Shown: positions 1 through 3,791 of the stretch, in pieces | Layout: every line of letters begins with the position of its first letter | How positions within the stretch are numbered: position 1 is the first letter of the stretch | Origin: Lachnospiraceae bacterium | Lineage (GTDB): Bacteria > Bacillota_A > Clostridia > Lachnospirales > Lachnospiraceae | Direction: 5' to 3' | DNA: 5,451 nt | Assembly: GCA_028694115.1 (NCBI GenBank) | Contig: JAQUUB010000201.1 | Location: 1-5,451 of the forward strand | Program-made: the position numbers and the translations under genes | The notes under the pieces: model-generated | Told to the model about the DNA's origin: nothing | What the model saw: the letters and a program-made list of their open reading frames with translations, nothing else | The model's database searches: none

Positions 1-22
1 ACTTTAACTTATGATAATTTAA

Positions 23-175
23 TGTGCAGAATCAGAAGCTGTTAATGTGATTGAACTACAAGTCAGGCAACTAATTCAAGACCGCATAGATTGCATGAAC
101 CTGGAGCTTCTAATTTGCCGGACAACAGAATGGCTGGAAGCTGTCGATGATGAACAGTATCAGAACGTAAAATAA
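23..175 (+). pseudogene. possible coding remnant, unrecognised
   Basis: One frame stays open for 50 codons and ends in a TAA at 173-175. Its composition looks coding-like (Glu-, Leu- and Asp-rich, with a stretch reading ICRTTEWLEAVDDEQYQ). There is no ATG near its beginning, only a GTG at 47 and a late ATG at 95, and no ribosome binding site. I do not recognise the family. It could be the tail of a decayed gene beginning before the window, although a TAA at 20-22 already closes this frame, so a frameshift would be needed. The minus strand is also open here, but I see no family signature there. Confidence 0.25.
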
Positions 176-247
176 AAAAGGAAGCAGCTGATGCTGCAAG
201 AAACTTAACCATGAGGAAATCTATCAGATACTGTTGAAGGCATTTTA

Positions 248-318
248 AGGAGGAATAGATCAAGAAAAAATTACTTATTGCTCTTAGCGTTTGCATGATG
301 TTAATGCTTGGAGCTTAG
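248..318 (+). pseudogene. orphan RBS plus signal-peptide stub of a lost exported protein
   Basis: A strong Shine-Dalgarno AAGGAGG (248-254) is followed at normal distance by ATC-AAG-AAA-AAA and then a short hydrophobic stretch, KKKLLIALSVCMMLMLGA, ending in TAG at 316-318. A basic N-terminus followed by a hydrophobic core is the layout of a Sec or lipoprotein signal peptide. The start codon position holds ATC instead of ATG, and the reading frame ends where the cleavage region would begin. I read this as the 5' stump of a deleted exported protein. The identity of the lost protein cannot be told. Confidence 0.5.
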
Positions 319-507
319 TGTGAAAGAAAGTAAATTAAGCCAAAAACGTGGTACAGATACAAAAAGAAGGCTCACATAGTGAACCATTTTAAGAGTATTC
401 CCACCTTGGTAAAACGAGGCGCACCTGCACATCAATAGCAAACGGGTGGGTGCATCTGATAGTGATGCCGGGATGCCTTATAATTGATTGTATTGTAACA
501 CGAAAAC
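319..507. other. gene-free, stem-loop-rich stretch
   Basis: No intact plus-strand gene is visible. Several inverted repeats cluster here: GGCTCAC/GTGAACC (369-375 with 379-385, one mismatch), CCCACC/GGTGGG (400-405 with 445-450), CCTTG/CGAGG (404-408 with 415-419), and GCATC/GATGC (452-456 with 464-468). GGATGCC recurs at 471-477. On the minus strand one frame is open for 58 codons (477 down to 304), but it has no ribosome binding site or convincing start. This could be a structured RNA, the end of a mobile element, or decayed DNA. Confidence 0.35.
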
Positions 508-536
508 TTGAAAGTGTGAACCACTTTCATTACTAT
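508..536 (+). promoter_or_regulatory. sigma-A promoter of the SDR gene
   Basis: The -35 box TTGAAA (508-513) and the -10 box TACTAT (531-536) are separated by exactly 17 bases. The predicted start of transcription is about 542-544, only some 30 bases before the start codon at 572. It is the only good promoter seen upstream of the dehydrogenase. Confidence 0.7.
509..529. promoter_or_regulatory. candidate operator palindrome inside the promoter
   Basis: TGAAAGTG (509-516) and CACTTTCA (522-529) form a perfect 8-base inverted repeat around a 5-base centre. The repeat overlaps the -35 box and fills the spacer up to the -10 box. This is where a dimeric repressor or a MerR-like regulator would act. 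No regulator gene is visible beside it. A related half-site, GTGAACCATTTTA, occurs upstream at 379-391, compared with GTGAACCACTTTCA at 516-529. Confidence 0.55.
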
Positions 537-541
537 TTGTG

Positions 542-558
542 CCGCCGCAAAGCGGCGG
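542..558 (+). promoter_or_regulatory. GC-rich hairpin at the predicted mRNA 5' end
   Basis: CCGCCGC (542-548) and GCGGCGG (552-558) form a perfect 7-base-pair stem with a three-A loop in otherwise AT-rich DNA. The promoter geometry puts the start of transcription at its first bases, so the mRNA would begin with this stem-loop, followed after three bases by the GGAG ribosome binding site. No T-run follows, so it is not a terminator on the plus strand. A terminal 5' stem-loop would be expected to protect the mRNA from 5'-dependent decay; this role is inferred. Confidence 0.55.
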
Positions 559-571
559 AATGGAGATTAAA

Positions 572-1414
572 ATGAAAAAGGAAGTAATGATAGTAACCGG
601 AGCAGGACAGCTTAGCATGGCGATTGCCAGAAGAATGGGATATGGAAAAAAGATTGTAATGGGGGATAAAAATGTCCAGAATGCAAAAACAATCGCAGAA
701 ATCATGAACAATGCCGGATTTGATGTAGAACCTATGGAGATGGATTTATCTTCCAGAGAATCCATTCAGGCATTAATTGCTAAGGCACAGGAATATGGAG
801 AAATCAAAATGCTGGTAAATGGTGCAGGAGTATCACCGAGCCAGGCGCCAATCAAGGTGATTTTTAGTGTGGATTTATATGGTACGGCAGTTCTTTTGGA
901 AGAAGTAGGAAAAGTAATTGCACCAGGTGGTGTGGGTGTGACGATTTCAAGTCAGTCCGGAAAACGTATGCCGCAACTTTCCGCAGAGGAAGATGCACTG
1001 CTTGCCTGCACTCCAACAGAGGAACTTTTGTCTCTTGCGTTGTTAAAGCCTGAAAACATCAAAGACACGCTTCATGCCTATCAGATAGCAAAACGCTGTA
1101 ATGAAAAGCGTGTTATGGCAGAAGCTGTGAAATGGGGCGAGCGAGGAGCCAGAATCAATTCTATTTCGCCGGGTATCATTGTTACTCCCCTTGCTATTGA
1201 TGAGTTCAATGGTCCTCGTGGAGATTTCTATAAAAATATGTTTGCAAAATGCCCGGCAGGGCGTCCCGGTACAGCAGATGAAGTTGCAAATGTAGCGGAA
1301 CTGCTTATGAGTGCTAAGGGTGCATTTATTACAGGTACAGATTTCATGTGTGACGGTGGTGCGACTGCATCTTATTACTATGGTCCACTGAAGCCAGAAG
1401 AAAAAGGCAGATAA
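572..1414 (+). CDS. SDR-family NAD(P)-dependent oxidoreductase, insertion-type (3-alpha-HSDH/carbonyl-reductase-like)
   Basis: This is a cytosolic short-chain dehydrogenase/reductase of 280 residues with one Rossmann domain. Visible motifs in order: a variant glycine motif TGAGQLSMAIA (9-19), an aspartate ending the second strand (D32, suggesting NAD(H) rather than NADP(H)), NGAG (83-86), the serine motif TISSQSG (124-130, catalytic Ser126 or Ser127), YQIAK (Tyr170, Lys174), SPGIIVTP (199-206) and FMCDGG (258-263). Serine and tyrosine are about 43 residues apart, against roughly 13 in most classical SDRs. A similar insertion is known in Comamonas 3-alpha-hydroxysteroid dehydrogenase/carbonyl reductase, whose WGE-G-R-N-I-PG stretch I also recall as alike. 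The start at 572 is chosen because GGAG (562-565) lies six bases upstream; the earlier GTG at 539 lies before the predicted transcription start. The gene stands alone between its own promoter and terminator. The substrate is not known: steroid, bile acid or a small carbonyl compound are all possible. Confidence 0.9.
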   Translation: MKKEVMIVTGAGQLSMAIARRMGYGKKIVMGDKNVQNAKTIAEIMNNAGFDVEPMEMDLSSRESIQALIAKAQEYGEIKMLVNGAGVSPSQAPIKVIFSVDLYGTAVLLEEVGKVIAPGGVGVTISSQSGKRMPQLSAEEDALLACTPTEELLSLALLKPENIKDTLHAYQIAKRCNEKRVMAEAVKWGERGARINSISPGIIVTPLAIDEFNGPRGDFYKNMFAKCPAGRPGTADEVANVAELLMSAKGAFITGTDFMCDGGATASYYYGPLKPEEKGR

Positions 1415-1424
1415 TGATTTATGA

Positions 1425-1461
1425 GGCATACAGCATTTAGAAATGTTGTGTGCCTTAATTT
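1425..1461 (+). terminator. intrinsic terminator after the SDR gene
   Basis: GGCATACAGCATTT (1425-1438) pairs with AAATGTTGTGTGCC (1441-1454), with two G-T wobbles and a tight loop, and is followed by TTAATTT. It begins ten bases after the dehydrogenase stop codon. The T-tract is interrupted, so efficiency may be moderate. Confidence 0.7.
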
Positions 1462-1464
1462 ATG

Positions 1465-1493
1465 TTGAGAAACTGCAGTTTTTCGGCTATAAT
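1465..1493 (+). promoter_or_regulatory. strong sigma-A promoter with palindromic spacer
   Basis: TTGAGA (1465-1470) and a perfect TATAAT (1488-1493) are 17 bases apart. The perfect 12-base palindrome AAACTGCAGTTT (1470-1481) begins at the last base of the -35 box and fills the first part of the spacer, a possible operator. Transcription should start near 1500. The first recognisable coding sequence downstream is the RlmD fragment from 1607, which has no start codon, so the natural target of this promoter appears to have been lost or to be an RNA. Confidence 0.7.
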
Positions 1494-1499
1494 GTAGAG

Positions 1500-1606
1500 G
1501 ATATGTTCCATCGAAAAAAGAATCGGTGGATATGTTTGGTGGTCAATAGCGGATATATTTCCGCATACGGACGAGGGCATAAGACGTACTTCCTGTCCTC
1601 TCGTGC
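1500..1606 (+). other. hairpin-rich leader, possible small RNA
   Basis: Directly downstream of the strong promoter three local stems can be drawn: CCATCGA/TCGGTGG (1508-1514 with 1523-1529, one wobble, A-rich loop), GCGGA/TCCGC (1549-1553 with 1560-1564) and ACGAG/CTCGT (1571-1575 with 1600-1604). A plus-strand frame is open from 1503, but its ATG is only two bases from a weak GAGG and falls at the predicted transcript start, so I do not call a gene. It may be the leader of a lost gene or a structured RNA. I cannot assign it to a known RNA family. Confidence 0.3.
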
Positions 1607-1945
1607 CATGTTGAGACAGTTGTACTTTTGTCCCACAAATCACCAGATAGCATTATAAATGTTAAGGATGAATTTGGAGAAGATGAAGGAAAATTGTCTT
1701 TGGATGCTATTGCAGAACAGGTGAAGAAGCATCAGCCGAAACCGAAAATCACATATAAAATGATACAGGAGTATGTTGAGAAGAAATATGGATTCAAAGT
1801 ACATACTGTTTATATTACAGAAATGAAGAGGTCTCTGGGGGTGACAATGTGTGATGCACCTAACACCGTGAAAGAATTGAAACAACCGAGAAAACGTCTG
1901 CTAAAAGAGAAAGTAGAAGCAATAAAAGATGCACTGAGGTATTAA
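1607..1945 (+). pseudogene. orphan C-terminal tail of an RlmD-type 23S rRNA uracil methyltransferase
   Basis: From 1607 the frame reads HVETVVLLSHKSPDSI and then INVKDEFGEDEGK, KITYKMIQEYVEKKYGFKVH and DAPNTVKELKQPRKR. From memory this is the C-terminal end of 23S rRNA (uracil-5-)-methyltransferases of the RlmD/RumA type in Lachnospiraceae, starting at the HVET motif that follows the catalytic cysteine region. The SAM-binding and catalytic domains are absent. No ATG or GTG lies in this frame between the TAA at 1580-1582 and the homology; a TTG at 1628 has no ribosome binding site. Family members end roughly DALKxFEVI, whereas here DALRY is followed by TAA and then GAG-GTG-CTA (E-V-L), so the last residues are also cut by a nonsense change. 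I expect no enzyme activity. A freestanding domain protein is the alternative. Confidence 0.65.
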
Positions 1946-2075
1946 GAGGTGCTATACGTAGGGGAAAAGAAAAACAGGTAGAGAAAAGACGGGGACAATT
2001 TTATGAGTTGATAAAGCAATGATTATGAATTTCTTCACATAAATATTAATGGAATGGTAAAAGGAGGACTGCAAG

Positions 2076-2587
2076 GTAGAGAATAGAAGAGATAAATCCA
2101 ATATTATTAGGAATGAAATCATTATATATCAAACAGAAGATGGAAAAACAAAAATAGATGTTAAATTAGAAGACGAGACTGTCTGGCTTACGCAGGCGCA
2201 ATTATGTGAATTGTACCAGACTAGTAAATCTAATATCAGTGAACATATTAAACACATTTTTGAAGAGCAAGAGTTAGAAGAAAATTCAATTGTTCGGAAA
2301 TTCCGAACAATTGGGGCTGACGGTAAAAAATATAATACAATCCATCATAATCTTGATATGATTATTTCTCTTGGATATAGGGTGAAATCTAAAATTGCTA
2401 CAAATTTTCGTTGTTGGGCTACCGAACGTCTAAGAGAGCATATGATAAAAGGCTTTACGATGGACGATGAAAGATTGAAGAATCTGGGAGACGGAAATTA
2501 TTGGAAAGAATTATTAAATCATATACGGGATATTCGGTCATCTGAAAAGGTTATGTACCGGCAGGTGCTTGATTTGTATGCGACAAG
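2076..2587 (+). pseudogene. RhuM-family protein, start codon lost and 3' end replaced
   Basis: A strong ribosome binding site AAGGAGG (2061-2067) is followed eight bases later by GTA, not ATG or GTG, and the frame then stays open. The protein has the RhuM (virulence RhuM / phage-type DNA-binding) N-terminal signature: IIIYQTEDGKTKIDVKLEDE, then TVWLTQAQLCELYQTSKSNI (a helix-turn-helix-like segment), HNLDMIISLGYRVKS (2346-2390), RCWATERLREHMIKGF, and the RhuM tail DIRSSEKVMYRQVLDLYATS ending at 2588. RhuM proteins normally run on for well over 100 further residues. Here the sequence switches to a KilA-N gene in another frame and this frame stops at TAA 2619-2621. RhuM was named from a Salmonella pathogenicity island; its biochemical role is not established. 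The coding region contains a 27-base perfect palindrome at 2287-2313. Confidence 0.8.
2287..2313. repeat. perfect 27-base palindrome inside the RhuM gene
   Basis: CAATTGTTCGGAA (2287-2299) is followed by a single A (2300) and then its exact reverse complement (2301-2313). It encodes the residues SIVRKFRTIG. As RNA it would be a 13-pair stem, although the innermost pairs must open to form a loop. It lies about 41 residues after the ETVW motif, the same place as the unrelated palindrome of the second RhuM domain at 3959-3983. Confidence 0.95.
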
Positions 2588-2897
2588 TGGGATATGTTAT
2601 TCAGAATTGGATGAGAAATAAAGGTACAGTTGCATTTATTGGATTATGGGAAGTACTACATAATTCGGATTTTAATTGCATCGAATTCGAGGCAATTAAA
2701 AATGAAGCTGGAGACAATGGTTTTGTATTAACACCGAAAAAATGGACAGAAACCACAAATGCGATTGGAATCTTAATCGTGAGATTTCTAAGCTGAATTA
2801 TAGAATACACACGGAAGCAATTAAGGACAATCTGATTCCAGCAGAATTAACGAAGGAACAGATTGCTTATAAATATGCCAACGAAGCCGATTTGCTA
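2588..2897 (+). pseudogene. KilA-N domain protein, 5'-truncated with internal deletion and frameshift
   Basis: KilA-N is a DNA-binding domain of phage and large-DNA-virus regulators. In the first frame, 2593-2772, the sequence reads YVIQNWMRNKGTVAFIGLWE, then FNCIEFEAIKNEAG, LTPKKW and TTNAIGI, the N-terminal part of the domain. The sequence then continues in another frame from about 2763 as DWNLNREISKLNYRIHTEAI, DNLIPAEL and YANEADLL, which in family members lies roughly 45-50 residues further on. The stretch usually reading like SKSGRYGGTYAH and FEFASWIS is missing. Both frames share GATTGGAATC (2763-2772), consistent with a deletion at that short repeat. The start of the gene is also missing and is replaced by RhuM sequence. 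The coding region holds a 32-base palindrome at 2670-2701. It cannot make a working protein. Confidence 0.8.
2670..2701. repeat. 32-base codon-register palindrome inside the KilA-N gene
   Basis: The left arm TTTTAATTGCATCGAA (2670-2685) pairs with 2686-2701 at 15 of 16 positions with no spacer, centred on GAATTC. The only mismatch is A2680 against G2691. The centre falls between two codons, so the codons mirror one another: TTT/AAA (F/K), AAT/ATT (N/I), TGC/GCA (C/A), ATC/GAG (I/E) and GAA/TTC (E/F), together encoding FNCIEFEAIK. A GAT (Asp) codon at 2689, which I recall as the usual residue of the family, would make the palindrome perfect. Confidence 0.95.
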
Positions 2898-3077
2898 AAG
2901 GAAGAATTAACGGAAAGAATTATGGCCGATGTTAGAGCTGGAATTCGAACAGTAGATGTACTGCAAAGAAGTATAGCATGAATACCGCTTTATGAAAAAC
3001 TCAATAGCATTAAAATCGATACAAATAAGAAAACAGATAAAGAAATTGCAGAAGAGATAAGTACGTTAAATTGGTAG
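2898..3077 (+). pseudogene. C-terminal remnant resembling a small P-loop kinase
   Basis: The KilA-N frame continues past its homology into EELTERIMADVRAGIRTVDV and LQRSIA, then TGA (2979-2981), and in the same frame after the stop IPLYEKLNSIKIDTNKKTDK and EIAEEISTLNW with TAG at 3075-3077. The pattern of IPLY followed by IKIDT and a final EIAEEI helix resembles the end of small nucleotide- or shikimate-kinase-like P-loop proteins. That assignment is tentative, because the Walker A region is absent. The internal TGA could derive from a CGA arginine codon. It is an in-frame fusion to the KilA-N remnant and surely non-functional. Confidence 0.4.
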
Positions 3078-3086
3078 GTGATAGGA

Positions 3087-3527
3087 ATGAAAAATCAAAT
3101 TGCCTTTAAGCAATTTTCAGAGTTTCCCAAAGGAACTTTATATGATATTCTACAGGATGCATATTCATTTGATTCTAGAAATAAGGAAATTTGGGATAAA
3201 AACTGGCATGAATCCGACGACTTTTTCTATGATAATCCTGAAATAGCAGATAAATATGGATTGGTAACATGTATTGATAACGAACCCATTGGATTTGTGA
3301 CTTGGGATCCAAGACAAAGACCAGAATATGTGGAGATAGGTCACAATGGTATTAGAACGCAATATAAGGGGAATGGCTATGGACATATGCAGCTTGAGGA
3401 AGCAATTCACAGGATAAGAAAATATGATAATCTTAAAAGAATAATTGTGTGTACTAATAGTAATTTTGTTGCACCAAAAAATTATGAAAGTGTTGGATTT
3501 AAGCTATATGATCGAAAAAGGATTTAA
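3087..3527 (+). CDS. GNAT-family N-acetyltransferase, C-terminus truncated
   Basis: The 146-residue product has the GNAT fold: an N-terminal substrate part with DDFFYDNPEIADKYG, the core strand EPIGFVTWDPRQRPEYVEIG, the acetyl-CoA pyrophosphate loop with the Q/R-x-x-G-x-G/A pattern as YKGNGYG, then IIVCTNSNFVAPKNYESVGF, where the final N-x-x-A/Y-x-x-x-G-F element is typical. The start at 3087 is preferred: AGGTG (3076-3080) lies six bases upstream. A GTG at 3078 in the same frame is the alternative. The protein stops after LYDRKRI, whereas relatives as I recall them continue about 20 residues to a last beta strand (roughly GDYIYYE). Acetyl-CoA binding should be intact, but the fold may be compromised. 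The substrate is not known. Confidence 0.75.
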   Translation: MKNQIAFKQFSEFPKGTLYDILQDAYSFDSRNKEIWDKNWHESDDFFYDNPEIADKYGLVTCIDNEPIGFVTWDPRQRPEYVEIGHNGIRTQYKGNGYGHMQLEEAIHRIRKYDNLKRIIVCTNSNFVAPKNYESVGFKLYDRKRI

Positions 3528-3603
3528 AGTTTATAAAAGAACAGAAGGTGATGAACAGGGAAATCCATATCCTCTTTTATATATGAAACTAAGGCTCAAG
3601 TAA
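3505..3603 (+). pseudogene. tail fragment of a second GNAT acetyltransferase, +1 frame
   Basis: Overlapping the end of the acetyltransferase, but in a frame shifted by one, is YMIEKGFKVYKRTEGDEQGN followed by PYPLLYMKLRLK and TAA (3601-3603). Y-x-x-x-x-GFKV followed by a hydrophobic strand ending in YMKL is what the last 30 residues of a GNAT look like. Because the first GNAT already has its own ESVGFKLY, this is not a simple frameshift but the end of a different GNAT gene joined within about 3505-3522. There is no start codon context, so it is a remnant. Confidence 0.55.
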
Positions 3604-3791
3604 GAGCGTTACGAGAAAGTACGGGAATGAATCGTAAGGAGTTCTGTGCATATTTTGGAATTCCTTATAGAACAATGACGGAGTGGGAATTGGGGCATCG
3701 TAAGCTTCCAGATTATGTACTATGTATGATGACATATCAGGTTAAGATGGAAAAACTAGATAAACAGGGAGGTACTGTTGATGAAAAATGA
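3588..3791 (+). pseudogene. XRE-type helix-turn-helix regulator (antitoxin-like), 5' end lost
   Basis: The frame reads KAQVRALRESTGMNRKEFC, AYFGIPYRTMTEWELGHRK and LPDYVLCMMTYQVKMEKLDK, a compact XRE/Cro-type helix-turn-helix (E-x-F-x-x-Y-F-G-I-P-x-R-T recognition segment followed by a TEWELG turn). Homology begins close to 3588, but the frame, open from 3555, has no ATG, GTG or TTG before ATG 3627, which lies inside the first helix and has only a weak GAGAAAG upstream. The first few residues seem to have been lost at the join with the GNAT fragment. If translated from 3627 the product would be 54 residues. Its end overlaps the next gene by 11 bases (3781-3791), the coupled arrangement seen in toxin-antitoxin operons, where the regulator usually represses the operon and may neutralise the toxin. 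Confidence 0.7.

Noticed and set aside
63..296. Minus-strand open frame of 77 codons
   Set aside because: No ribosome binding site or recognisable domain, and it runs over the plus-strand orphan ribosome binding site and signal-peptide stub.
443..470. GGGTGGGTGC resembling the T-box antiterminator sequence
   Set aside because: The required GGGTGG(T/C)ACCGCG core and a following terminator are absent, and no aminoacyl-tRNA synthetase or amino-acid gene follows.
478..765. Minus-strand open frame over the start of the dehydrogenase
   Set aside because: It is antisense to a well-supported gene and its start, and it covers the promoter and operator; no family features.
1043..1429. Minus-strand open frame over the end of the dehydrogenase
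   Set aside because: Shadow of the SDR gene; composition rich in Cys, Thr and His as expected from antisense translation.
1443..1658. Plus-strand open frame of 71 codons between the SDR terminator and the RlmD fragment
   Set aside because: It starts within the terminator, no start codon has a properly spaced ribosome binding site, and it overlaps the clear RlmD homology in another frame.
3097..3116. AAATTGC/GCAATTT inverted repeat near the start of the GNAT gene
   Set aside because: Seven AT-rich pairs with a six-base loop are expected by chance in this composition; not comparable with the 10- to 16-base arms elsewhere.
3087..3791. GNAT plus XRE as a TacT-like toxin-antitoxin pair
   Set aside because: The GNAT resembles a general acetyltransferase with a DDFFYDNPE segment, is separated by a foreign GNAT tail, and the XRE overlaps the RhuM-Fic gene instead.
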